A stretch of DNA of 64,000 nt from an uncultured Caulobacterales bacterium (GTDB lineage: Bacteria; Pseudomonadota; Alphaproteobacteria; Caulobacterales; Caulobacteraceae), in NCBI GenBank assembly GCA_903884425.1, contig CAISEP010000023.1, positions 1 to 64,000 on the forward strand. Direction: 5' to 3'. The translations under genes were made by a program, and so were the position numbers. Shown one piece after another: positions 39,063-46,719 of this stretch; the stretch's first letter is position 1, and each line of letters starts with the position of its first letter. Below the pieces are notes generated by a model. The model had not been told where the DNA came from. It ran no database searches and was given only the letters and a program-made list of their open reading frames with translations.

Positions 39063-39072
39063 GGGGGGCCTT

Positions 39073-39383
39073 GCGTCCTTCGAGACGGCCCGTGCCGGGC
39101 CTCCTCAGGATGACGCAGGGGTGGGGTAATCGCGCCCACGTTCGGTTGTCGCCCATGCACCTACGCGCGTCATCCTGAGGAGGGCCGAAGGCCCGTCTCG
39201 AAGGACGCCGACCGCTCGATCCTGAATACGGTTCCCGGGTCTTCGCCCGGGAATGACAAAATTATCTCTTCAAGCCGTCATTCCCGGCCTTGAGCCGGGA
39301 ACCCCCGTCCGGCTTGCACCCCTGCCCAAACCTCCCACCCTCCGTCATCCTGAGGAGGGCCGAAGGCCCGTCTCGAAGGACGC
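39073..39383. repeat. Mixed type A and type B repeat cluster
   Basis: The 330-base gap between rimO and the AAA ATPase gene holds a type A inverted pair (39073-39208), a type B pair (39230-39303) and a lone inverted type A copy (39343-39383). The last copy ends nine bases before the ATPase start codon. No gene is visible. Confidence 0.85.
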
Positions 39384-39392
39384 ACACTCCCC

Positions 39393-39920
39393 ATGACCGA
39401 CCGCTTCATCCTGATCTCCGGCTGCTCCGGCGGCGGCAAGTCCACCCTGCTGGCAGAACTCAAGCGCCGCGGCCACGCGGTGGTGGAGGAGCCCGGCCGC
39501 CGAATCATCGCCGCCGCCAGGGTCTCGGGGGAGGACGTGCTCCCCTGGGCGAACCCGCAAGCCTTCCTGCGCCGGGCCATCGAGACGGCCCTGGCAGACC
39601 GCGCCGCTGTCGCCGCCCTGCCGGGGCCGGTGTTCTTCGACCGGGGCCTGATCGACGCCGCCTCCGGCCTGCAGGCCCTCACCGGCGAGCCTGTCCTTCG
39701 CCCCCTGGCCGACGCCCATCCGAGCCACCGCCGGGTCTTCTTCGCGCCCCCCTGGCCAGAGATCCACGAGACCGACCCCGACCGCCCCCACGGCCTCGCC
39801 GCCGCCATCGCCGAGCACGACCGCCTCGCCCGGGACTATGTCGCCCTGGGCTACGAGCTGGTGGAGTTGCCGAAGATGGACCTGGCGGCGCGGGCGGATT
39901 TTGTGCTCGGGGCGATGTAA
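39393..39920 (+). CDS. Small AAA/P-loop ATPase (AAA_28 type)
   Basis: A 175-residue P-loop protein. The Walker A motif is SGCSGGGKSTLLAEL at residues 9-23; further blocks are VVEEPGRRIIAA and VFFDRGLIDAASGL, then RRVFFAPPWPEIHETDPDR, which fit the AAA_28 family of predicted kinases/ATPases. The substrate is unknown. Its stop codon is ten bases left of the casposon target-site duplication; before the insertion it would have been the direct upstream neighbour of recA. Confidence 0.82.
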   Translation: MTDRFILISGCSGGGKSTLLAELKRRGHAVVEEPGRRIIAAARVSGEDVLPWANPQAFLRRAIETALADRAAVAALPGPVFFDRGLIDAASGLQALTGEPVLRPLADAHPSHRRVFFAPPWPEIHETDPDRPHGLAAAIAEHDRLARDYVALGYELVELPKMDLAARADFVLGAM

Positions 39921-39930
39921 CTCAGACCGT

Positions 39931-39945
39931 GGCTTCAAGAAACAA
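39931..39945 (+). repeat. Target-site duplication, left copy
   Basis: GGCTTCAAGAAACAA, identical over 15 bases to 55761-55775 and immediately outside the left inverted repeat. A duplication of 14-15 bp is the size known for casposase-catalysed integration. Confidence 0.88.
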
Positions 39946-39975
39946 GGGGTAGAGCGAAGGGCTAGACATAGCCAG
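39946..39975 (+). repeat. Left terminal inverted repeat
   Basis: The end reads GGGGTAGAGCGAAGGG and, from offset 24, TAGCCAG. The right end read inward on the other strand is GGGGTATAGCGAAGGG with TAGCCAG at the same offset: 15 of 16 and 7 of 7 identities, with an unmatched 7-base spacer between. Confidence 0.88.
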
Positions 39976-40007
39976 AATCCGACCACACCTCTGGAGTGTG
40001 TCGACAT

Positions 40008-40556
40008 CTATCTCCGAGCTGGTGGTCTCCCACGGCGGGGTGCGCCATCGTCGGCCGTCTTGGATGTCAACAAAGCTACAAGGTCCTCCCGTTTGATCAG
40101 GATCCTTGACCCAACCCGATAGGATGGAAGTTGTCTGTCGGAGACCATGCGGTAAATGGTACCTTTGCTGAGGCCAACGAGATCCGCCGCCCCTTTGATC
40201 GTTACAGCCAAGGCGTTCGCAGTGGCGGTTGGCGTCGATCTAATCGCAATTGCCTGGAATATCTTATCCAGTAACGCCGCCTCGAAACCCGCAAGCTCGT
40301 AGGGCGGTCGCTCAGGCTCAACCAGGCGGCCCATTGGGAACTTTGCAATCATCCGGTCGAGGTCGTTTCGACGCCACCGGATGACCGAAAGCCCGAGTTC
40401 TACCGGCCTGACGTCGCTGGCGTTGGCAAGGTGTTGAAAGCTGTCCTCATCCAACGAAAGGTATCTGCATGCCAAAGACGTTGTCATGAGAAGTGGCCAG
40501 TTCGGCAATGGCTCGTCGAAGATCTGCCGCGTTGCGGGCGAGGGCTGTTTTGTCAT
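40008..40556 (-). CDS. Double excisionase-like HTH DNA-binding protein
   Basis: A 182-residue protein with two MerR/excisionase-type winged helices. The first is LMTTSLACRYLSLDEDSFQHLANASDVRPVELGLSVIRWRRNDLDRMI, the second TIKGAADLVGLSKGTIYRMVSDRQLPSYRVGSRILIKREDLVALL, followed by a basic tail (GAPRRGRPPARR). It is the first gene inside the left end, about 30 bases from the inverted repeat, so it may bind the element end or regulate transposition. That role is inference. The start is uncertain because no strong ribosome binding site is visible. Confidence 0.72.
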   Translation of the reverse strand: MTKQPSPATRQIFDEPLPNWPLLMTTSLACRYLSLDEDSFQHLANASDVRPVELGLSVIRWRRNDLDRMIAKFPMGRLVEPERPPYELAGFEAALLDKIFQAIAIRSTPTATANALAVTIKGAADLVGLSKGTIYRMVSDRQLPSYRVGSRILIKREDLVALLTSKTADDGAPRRGRPPARR

Positions 40557-40730
40557 TTAGGGTGCTCGGATGGTCCGGGATGTCGGGTAAGGCTAAGCGC
40601 TGAGCTAGCCGTTCGGGGATCACACATCCGCGATCGACACATGCCTGTGAGGCCGCTTGAGAAGCGTCGCCGTGAATAGGAGCGGCGGCGAGGTCTGGAA
40701 GGCAAGCACCTTGAATTTTTCCAGCTCCAA

Positions 40731-40952
40731 ATGGATCGGCATGACGAAGCCGTCCGCATTGAGAATTTTGTGGCGTCCTACCCTCCGGAAGGCCGCTCCG
40801 ACGAAAAGGTCGCAGCTCTGTTGGATTGGGCCGCCAATCGCGCCCGCAAGCTTCGGGCTGAATTCTCTCCGATCCGGCTTCGCGAAAAGCTCGATCGAAA
40901 CGACCTGATGAATGACGAGGCTGAGGTCGCATCTTGGCGACCGGTTGAGTAA
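40731..40952 (+). CDS. Possible small or remnant protein
   Basis: A 73-codon frame (opening MDRHDEAVRIENFVAS, with helical LLDWAANRARKLRAEF) that has GC-rich third positions and a balanced charged composition. The frame is open upstream to 40680 with coherent residues, so it may be the surviving 3' part of a larger gene. No family is recognised and there is no good ribosome binding site. Confidence 0.3.
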   Translation: MDRHDEAVRIENFVASYPPEGRSDEKVAALLDWAANRARKLRAEFSPIRLREKLDRNDLMNDEAEVASWRPVE

Positions 40953-41113
40953 AATTGCTAAGGTCAAAAAAGTCCCAGCTTTACGGGTGTGCGTCAGCAG
41001 CCACTCGTTTTTGTTTGTACGCCGCCAGTGGCGCGATGAAGGCGAATATCGTCGCCAACATTCGGTGTGATAACTGCAGCTCGGTCGGTTATCGGGCTCT
41101 TTCCCCAAATTAA

Positions 41114-41127
41114 TGCAAATGATTGCA
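41114..41127. promoter_or_regulatory. Candidate operator upstream of hxsA
   Basis: TGCAA-N4-TTGCA, a perfect 5-bp inverted repeat with a 4-base spacer in an AT-rich stretch about 100 bases before hxsA. It faintly resembles alphaproteobacterial Fur-family half-sites; the regulator is unknown. Confidence 0.25.
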
Positions 41128-41230
41128 GCTCAAAATGAAACCAAAATTAACCTGAATGTTATCAAAAGTTGTAGACATGGTAAGAAAGTTCGTTCAGCCT
41201 CGCTGTGTCAATCTGCGAAAGGTGGCTCCA

Positions 41231-41515
41231 GTGTCCAACAACCGCAATCGAATCAAGTCCCTCGCATCGGCTCTGGCCGCTCTCGCCGTTCCTCTCGCCC
41301 TTGGCGGTGCTGGTGGCGCGATCGCAGCCCCGAGCTCGGTAGCTTCAAGCCAGGCGACTTCTCCTGAGAAGCCGGCTGCGGCGGACCTGCTCAGCTTTGT
41401 CGTCACCGATCAGTCGAGCGCCCAGTCGCTGTCAGATCAACATGCTTCTCATGCTTCGCACGCATCTCATGCGTCGCATGCCTCTCACGCATCGCACGCG
41501 TCGAGCGCTTTTTAG
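41231..41515 (+). CDS. hxsA: His-Xaa-Ser repeat precursor peptide HxsA
   Basis: Substrate peptide of the His-Xaa-Ser radical-SAM system. The ORF track starts at 41156; I prefer GTG 41231 because AAAGGTGG lies just upstream and the product then begins with a signal peptide (RIKSLASALAALAVPLALGG, cleaved near GGAIA). The mature peptide of about 60 residues ends in seven consecutive HAS units and a final SAF. The repeat units use different synonymous codons (CAT/CAC, GCT/GCA/GCG/GCC, TCT/TCG). In the known system the repeats are the expected site of post-translational modification by HxsB and HxsC; the modification in this protein is not known to me. hxsD follows after five bases. Confidence 0.88.
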   Translation: MSNNRNRIKSLASALAALAVPLALGGAGGAIAAPSSVASSQATSPEKPAAADLLSFVVTDQSSAQSLSDQHASHASHASHASHASHASHASSAF

Positions 41516-41520
41516 TCGAC

Positions 41521-41820
41521 ATGATCGATACAGTGCTGACCTTCTCCCGCAGCACGCAGTCTCTGACTGCGTTGCGGGAAGCCTCTTATCGTCTCATCGG
41601 TGTTGCATCGACGAAGATCGACGCGACAGACGAGAACTATGTCTGCTCCCTAAGCTCGGATCCAAAACAGAAGATCTCGGATTCAGAGCTCTCTGCTCGC
41701 TTCCTGGATTTGGTGACGGACGAGAACCTTCGAGAGCAAATCGAACAGAAGACACAGCCGTTGCGTGACGTGATTGTCGCTTTGGCCTTTGGAGCCATGG
41801 CTCAGGGTCAAAATACCTAA
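41521..41820 (+). CDS. hxsD: His-Xaa-Ser system protein HxsD
   Basis: A 99-residue protein in the position and of the size of HxsD. The C-terminal half carries RFLDLVTDENLREQIEQKTQPLRDVIVALAFGAM, which fits the LxxDxxLRE-type motif by which the family is recognised. It is thought to be an accessory or leader-binding component, since it has no catalytic motif. It is sandwiched between hxsA and hxsB with gaps of 5 and 18 bases, so all four genes form one operon. Confidence 0.82.
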   Translation: MIDTVLTFSRSTQSLTALREASYRLIGVASTKIDATDENYVCSLSSDPKQKISDSELSARFLDLVTDENLREQIEQKTQPLRDVIVALAFGAMAQGQNT

Positions 41821-41838
41821 CTCTCTGGTCAGGAACCA

Positions 41839-43290
41839 ATGGCGAGATTTCAGGCGGTTGAGGCATTCCACCGACTAGCCGACGAGACCGTTCTGCTACC
41901 GATGAGTTTTGAGCGCATCGAAGGCGGTCGAGCCGTCATTTCAAATTTTGTCGGCGACTTTCTTACGGTCACAGATGAGGAGCTTCGACGGATCGTCGAG
42001 CTAGATGTTGCGCCAGGCGACGGGCTCTATGAGCGCGCATATGAGAAGCTCCTGATATCGGGTCGTTCTCAAATCTCACGGCTCCAGCTGATAGCGGCGC
42101 GTTACCGAACACGCATGGCTTTTGCGAATGCCGGGACCGGCCTTCATCTCTTTGTCGTCACCCTTCGATGCGAACACTCTTGTCCATACTGCCAAGTGTC
42201 ACGCCGCAGTGCCGATAAGAACCTCTTCGATATGGATGAGGTCACAGCTCAAAAAGCTCTCGATATGGCTTTTTCATCTCCCTCCCCTCAAATCAAAATT
42301 GAGTTTCAGGGCGGCGAGCCATTGTTAAATTTCGAATTAATAAAGAAAATAGTATTCTGGGGAGAAGAAAGATCGGCTGAATTGGGCAAGCCAGTCACCT
42401 TTGTTATTACAACAAACCTAGCGTTGCTGAACGATGAGGTGTTGCAATTTTCGAAAGAGCATCAAATACTTATATCAACATCGCTCGATGGACCTAAAGA
42501 TTTGCATAACAAGAACCGACCGCGCCCGGGCGGGAATAGTTATGAGCTTGCAGTTGCCGGAATAGATCGAATTCGCGAATTCCTCGGCCCTGACAAGGTT
42601 GGGGCCTTGATGACGACTACGCAGTCAAGCCTTGATAGAGCTAAAGACATTATCGATGAGTACGTAGATCGTGATTTGGGCGGAATTTTTCTCAGGCCGC
42701 TATCTCCATATGGTTTTGCAATTAAAACAAAGCAATTCGCTCGATACAAAACCGACGAGTGGTTTGAATTTTACAAAACGGGTTTAAATTATATTTTTGA
42801 AATAAATAAAGCTGGCAAACATTTTCCAGAGTTCTACGCAACCAATATACTCCGTCGCATGTTTAGCGATAGACCGACTGGATATGTCGATTTGCGAAGC
42901 CCCGCCGGTATCGGGCTGGGAGCCCTCGTGTATAACTATGACGGCCGAGTATTTGCTTCCGACGAGGGGCGAATGCTGGCTGAGATGGGTGATCGAACGT
43001 TCGACTTGGGTGACGTATTTACGAGCTCATATGAGGATATCATCCTCTCAGACAAACTCGTGGATCTTGTCGCGAATTCGCTGACCCAATGCGCGCCGCA
43101 GTGTCGGACATGTGCGTTCGAACCGCATTGCGGCGCTGATCCTGTTTATCACCACGCTACACAGGGCGACGAAGTGGGGATCAAGCCACTCTCCGAGTTC
43201 TGCCGCCGGCAGAAGAACATGATGGCACTGCTTCTGGATATTTTAGACAATTCTCCGGACGAGGCAGCTATCTTGCGGAGCTGGATCTGA
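41839..43290 (+). CDS. hxsB: His-Xaa-Ser system radical SAM maturase HxsB
   Basis: A 483-residue radical-SAM enzyme. The 4Fe-4S motif is CEHSCPYC (CxxxCxxC) near residue 111, with the glycine-rich EFQGGEPLLNFELIKK and ISTSLDGP strands downstream. The C-terminal auxiliary cluster region is SPASM-like: CAPQCRTCAFEPHCGADPVY, then EFCRRQ. HxsB acts with HxsC in modifying HxsA. Its TGA overlaps the hxsC ATG (TGATG). The middle of the gene is distinctly AT-richer than the host chromosome. Confidence 0.9.
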   Translation: MARFQAVEAFHRLADETVLLPMSFERIEGGRAVISNFVGDFLTVTDEELRRIVELDVAPGDGLYERAYEKLLISGRSQISRLQLIAARYRTRMAFANAGTGLHLFVVTLRCEHSCPYCQVSRRSADKNLFDMDEVTAQKALDMAFSSPSPQIKIEFQGGEPLLNFELIKKIVFWGEERSAELGKPVTFVITTNLALLNDEVLQFSKEHQILISTSLDGPKDLHNKNRPRPGGNSYELAVAGIDRIREFLGPDKVGALMTTTQSSLDRAKDIIDEYVDRDLGGIFLRPLSPYGFAIKTKQFARYKTDEWFEFYKTGLNYIFEINKAGKHFPEFYATNILRRMFSDRPTGYVDLRSPAGIGLGALVYNYDGRVFASDEGRMLAEMGDRTFDLGDVFTSSYEDIILSDKLVDLVANSLTQCAPQCRTCAFEPHCGADPVYHHATQGDEVGIKPLSEFCRRQKNMMALLLDILDNSPDEAAILRSWI

Positions 43291-44489
43291 TGAAGCCTTT
43301 GGTCCTCTCCGGTAGAGCCGCAAACACTTCGCCAGGACTCGAACAATTGGGGCGACGCCTCATTCGAGTGCGCGAGTTTTCCTATGATGGGTTAGGCGAA
43401 CTTTCGCCCTTCGATGCACCGCTCGTGGCGCAGCAGGATCAAATCGACTGGGGCTCAAACTTCGGGTCGGATCTGATCGTGTTGCGAGCTGCTGTCGACC
43501 AAACGGAGGAGATTCGGAAGCCCTTCGTCCGCCTTAATCGCGACTTCGACTATCTCGCAAATGGCGATCTCATCTCCGTTGACGGCCGGACCGGTCGGCT
43601 GCGGACGATCTATCGCCGGGCTTCGCGCTACAATTTTTTCCTGATCACGGAGCGGTGCAATCATCTTTGCTTGATGTGCTCCCAACCGCCAAAGGACGTG
43701 AATGACGACTGGATCCTAGAGGAGGTCTGTGAAGCCCTGCCTTTGATTGATCCTTCAACGCCGACGTTGGGGTTTACGGGTGGTGAACCGCTGACAAATC
43801 GAGATCGCTTCATCGAGATGTTGCGGATCGCCAAGGATGCGCTGCCAAGTACGGGACTGCACGTCCTAACAAACGGGAGAGCGTTTGCGGATCCGCAAGT
43901 CGCTAAGGCTTGGGCCGACGTAGCGCATCCAAACCTCACCGCAGGTATTCCGGTTTATTCCGCGGTTGATTACCTCCACGACCACGTCGTTCAGTCCAAG
44001 GGGGCGTTCGATGAGACGCTGCTCGGCATTTTGCGATTGAAGAATTTGGGCCAGCGCATCGAAATTAGGGTTGTTCTTCATGCCCTAACCGCGCCGCGCC
44101 TTGTCGAGACATGTGAATGGATTGCGCGCAATCTGCCATTTGTCGACCATGTTGCGCTCATGGGTTTGGAGAATACCGGTTACGCCATCGCCAATGACAG
44201 CCAGCTTTGGATTGATCCAATGGACTACCAGGCTAGCCTGACCGCTGGTGTTCTCGCGCTTCGGGCTGCACGCGTCCGGACTTCGATCTACAACCTACCG
44301 CTCTGCCTAATCGATGAGAGCGTTCGATCACACGCGGTTCAGTCCATATCAGACTGGAAGAACGCATATGTCGAAGAGTGTGGCAGCTGCGACGAGCGCC
44401 CAAGGTGCGCCGGATTCTTTTCGAGCGGTCGACCGAAGTTCAGCCGCGGGATCCGACCGATCGTTGGTGAGCCTCAAATCGCAGTGTGA
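43290..44489 (+). CDS. hxsC: His-Xaa-Ser system radical SAM maturase HxsC
   Basis: A 399-residue second radical-SAM enzyme. The cluster motif is CNHLCLMCSQPP near residue 127, followed by LGFTGGEPLTNRDRFIEML and HVLTNGRAF. A short C-terminal cysteine cluster (CGSCDERPRCAG) may bind an auxiliary iron-sulfur cluster. Translational coupling to hxsB through TGATG fits the paired function of the two maturases. The reaction is unknown to me for this pair. Confidence 0.9.
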   Translation: MKPLVLSGRAANTSPGLEQLGRRLIRVREFSYDGLGELSPFDAPLVAQQDQIDWGSNFGSDLIVLRAAVDQTEEIRKPFVRLNRDFDYLANGDLISVDGRTGRLRTIYRRASRYNFFLITERCNHLCLMCSQPPKDVNDDWILEEVCEALPLIDPSTPTLGFTGGEPLTNRDRFIEMLRIAKDALPSTGLHVLTNGRAFADPQVAKAWADVAHPNLTAGIPVYSAVDYLHDHVVQSKGAFDETLLGILRLKNLGQRIEIRVVLHALTAPRLVETCEWIARNLPFVDHVALMGLENTGYAIANDSQLWIDPMDYQASLTAGVLALRAARVRTSIYNLPLCLIDESVRSHAVQSISDWKNAYVEECGSCDERPRCAGFFSSGRPKFSRGIRPIVGEPQIAV

Positions 44490-44536
44490 GGCTGGGCCTC
44501 TTCGATGTTGTGTCGCCATTGGCGAGAGGGGGAGCA

Positions 44537-45115
44537 ATGAAGGTTCGAAAGGCAATTTTGGCAGCAATGCTTCCGCTCGTCGCCAGCTTCGGCTGTAGTC
44601 CAGCGCCGAAACAGGCGGCAAGTCCGGTGGTAGCCGTGAGCGCACCGGCTTTGCAGTTCAATGAAGATGAATTCCGAAGGCTGGCGGCCCGGGTTGACAC
44701 GCTGGAGCGCGATGCGAATTTTCAAAAATTCATGCGCAACTCGGATGAGATGGCCTCGCTAAAGCCCGACGAAAAGACGTGGCAGCAAGTGAAGACGAGT
44801 ATTGGCTACGTAGTCGTAAGTTTGGACAACGTTTCTGAATATGCAAACGGGAGTGAGATCGTTCTCCAGTTTGGAAACCCTCTCTCCGCCACGATCTCGC
44901 AGCTTTCCGCGACTGTTGAGTGGGGCCGCGTCGATGAGAAAGGCAACCCGGTTGGAGAGGCTCAGACTAAGGACGTCACGTTTACGGATGTGCTGCCGGC
45001 CGCCAGTTGGCACAAATTCAAGGTAACTTTAGCCAGCATACCGCCAAAAGAGCTTGGCTACGTGAACGTTAAGAACGTCCAATTCAGGTCGATTAGCTTG
45101 CGAAATACGTACTGA
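44537..45115 (+). CDS. Lipoprotein, DUF3251-like, downstream of hxsC
   Basis: About 192 residues. I prefer ATG 44537, behind GAGGGGGAG, over the track start at 44486. The signal peptide ends in a lipobox-like VASFGC, followed by a short coiled coil (FRRLAARVDTLERDANF). A beta-rich domain contains IGYVVVSLDNVSEYANGSEIVLQFGNP and SATVEWG, which resembles DUF3251 lipoproteins. It follows hxsC by 47 bases on the same strand, so it may be part of the Hxs operon and act in the envelope where HxsA goes. This gene is not a standard Hxs component. Confidence 0.65.
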   Translation: MKVRKAILAAMLPLVASFGCSPAPKQAASPVVAVSAPALQFNEDEFRRLAARVDTLERDANFQKFMRNSDEMASLKPDEKTWQQVKTSIGYVVVSLDNVSEYANGSEIVLQFGNPLSATISQLSATVEWGRVDEKGNPVGEAQTKDVTFTDVLPAASWHKFKVTLASIPPKELGYVNVKNVQFRSISLRNTY

Positions 45116-45211
45116 TTTTTGGCCAACTCGCCATGTCGCTCCCATAAGGCATATTAGACGCAAATCGTCCCGTAGCGACCTGCAGTAACGCGATCACCTG
45201 CAGCTAGAACT

Positions 45212-46099
45212 TCATCCTCGAAAGATTTGTCGCTGAAAGCGTATCGCGTCAATCGACGGCCAATCGGACTTTAGCTTCGGCAGGCGAGCGCGACGACCTG
45301 CAAGTTTCGAATAGGATGTCTCTGCCAGAACGGGGCTGACAAGCGTTGTGTAGTCGTCGGCAAACGCGATAAGGCCCGCATCAAAAAGCGCGTGAAGGTC
45401 TTTGCGCAGCAACAAGCCGTTCTGGACGTGATGGCTGGCCTCGGACACGTACGGCTGAATATGCGCTGCATCGAGAACTTCGGAGCAGGCTACGCCTGAA
45501 ATGGCACACCGGCGCTCATAGGCATGCATCACGGTCGACCTGAACCGCGCCTGATCCGGTCGAAGATAGACCGTGCCAGCCTGTCCACTACTCCGCGCAC
45601 CAGGGACGAGTTGGAAGTTATCCGGCGATCGAACATCGTAGCCGGGAATTTCAATCTCCCCACGGTAGGATTTGTATTTCACGATGTTGACGGCGAAGTC
45701 GACGCCAAGCTCGTCTGCCGTCAACTGTTGCCCGGGGCCAAACAGGGTCACGTCCGAAAGGAGGATGCACCCAATCGGATCGTTCGATGCCCGCGGGCGG
45801 ACGGACCTTGCCGCCGCAAAGCTGTCAACCCGCTGCCGGAGCTCCTCCGGGCTCGCAACGCCGTTCCCGAGGCCGAATAGCTCCCAGGCCTTTTCGACGG
45901 TATGTTCCTCATAGCCAGCTATCAGACCGAACCCGCCAATTTTCCGGATCGGGGATTTGAGCATGAACAGCCACCGGGCCCCGGGTTCGAGGGCCGCGGG
46001 ACGCCAAAGAGTCGGCGTCCAGAAATTTGCCGTAGCAGGCGTTCCATGCAGGGTCAGGAACTCGTGCCACCGCGGATCCGTCACCCCGATATAATACAT
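45212..46099 (-). CDS. HNH endonuclease (restriction type)
   Basis: About 295 residues from ATG 46099, preceded by GAGGTGG; the track uses GTG 46111. The N-terminal domain (YYIGVTDPRWHEFL, FMLKSPIRKIGGFGLIAGY) has a PUA/EVE-like look common to a widespread HNH family. The C-terminal HNH nuclease has CAISGVACSEVLDAAHIQPYV and NGLLLRKDLHALFDAGLIAF. The arrangement suggests recognition of a modified base by the N-terminus and cutting by the HNH domain; this is inference. It is a lone cargo gene transcribed opposite to the Hxs operon. Confidence 0.78.
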   Translation of the reverse strand: MYYIGVTDPRWHEFLTLHGTPATANFWTPTLWRPAALEPGARWLFMLKSPIRKIGGFGLIAGYEEHTVEKAWELFGLGNGVASPEELRQRVDSFAAARSVRPRASNDPIGCILLSDVTLFGPGQQLTADELGVDFAVNIVKYKSYRGEIEIPGYDVRSPDNFQLVPGARSSGQAGTVYLRPDQARFRSTVMHAYERRCAISGVACSEVLDAAHIQPYVSEASHHVQNGLLLRKDLHALFDAGLIAFADDYTTLVSPVLAETSYSKLAGRRARLPKLKSDWPSIDAIRFQRQIFRG

Positions 46100-46260
46100 A
46101 AGTGATTCCACCTCAGATCGAACTGTCAGTTCAAATTACATCTGAGGCAGAAATTGTCTCAATGGTCTTGCGAACGAACCCCTCCGATATGCCTGACTAT
46201 CACCGGCCGGGCGGGTTCATCGAAATAGCTAGTGCAGCAATCCGCTTCGCGTGCATCCCG

Positions 46261-46719
46261 TCAGAACGGCGACAATGCCAAGTCGGGGCGGCCAAATCCT
46301 ATCCCTCGGGAGTCTGACATCAGATCTGCGAGAATGTTTTCGCGAAGGATGAGCGGCCGGATCCTGAAGATCGATATGGGCTCATAGCAGCGCTCTTCGG
46401 CCTCATATCGGTCGCCCTCCGGGTGATCATTCCATCCGGCAGCGACCGGCTCCAGGCGATAGTTCGCGCGCAGGCGGTCTCGTTCAAAGACGAGGATAGT
46501 CGGTGTGCCAGAGCAAGACCCGCGTGGCAGGCAGGCGAAATGGAATGCGATCGCTGGGTTGCGTGTGAAGGAAATGACCGGGTCTCCGACCTCGGCGGGA
46601 ACAAGCGCTCCCCGCCGCAATATCTGGTCGGCATACCTTGTCCCGTGGAACAGGGGATTTCTGACCAACTTCTGAAGCGCCGTTCGCGCTACGTTCGGTA
46701 GCCGTGACGGGAGGGTCAT
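46261..46719 (-). CDS. 152-aa protein at the end of the PolB operon
   Basis: A 152-residue protein whose ATG overlaps the PolB stop codon (ATGA), so it is translated with the polymerase. Its opening PLFHGTRYADQILRRGALVP and then VISFTRNPAIAFHFACLP recall ADP-ribosyltransferase-like folds, in which an HGT motif and a serine/threonine strand line the NAD pocket. The resemblance is short and I cannot verify it. Other possibilities are a phage-type accessory protein or a regulator of the polymerase. Confidence 0.6.
   Translation of the reverse strand: MTLPSRLPNVARTALQKLVRNPLFHGTRYADQILRRGALVPAEVGDPVISFTRNPAIAFHFACLPRGSCSGTPTILVFERDRLRANYRLEPVAAGWNDHPEGDRYEAEERCYEPISIFRIRPLILRENILADLMSDSRGIGFGRPDLALSPF

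Larger units (their letters stand above)
40557..41155. other. Intergenic region with possible gene remnants
   Basis: Six hundred bases separate the HTH gene and the Hxs operon. The left 370 bases have coding-like composition in more than one frame, including the small ORF listed separately. The right 200 bases (40,953-41,155) are AT-rich and probably hold the hxs promoter. An inverted repeat TGCAA-N4-TTGCA lies at 41,114-41,127. Confidence 0.4.

Noticed and set aside
39921-39945. tRNA gene fragment as integration target
   Set aside because: The duplicated 15 bp has no tRNA T-loop sequence and no tRNA lies on either flank.
40447-40932. 161-aa minus-strand ORF overlapping the double HTH gene
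   Set aside because: Overlaps a better supported gene by about 110 bases; only its last third looks coding. Kept as a possible relic only.
41440-41515. Short DNA repeats that could be read as a CRISPR array
   Set aside because: The 9-base units are in frame, have no spacers and encode the HAS repeat of hxsA.
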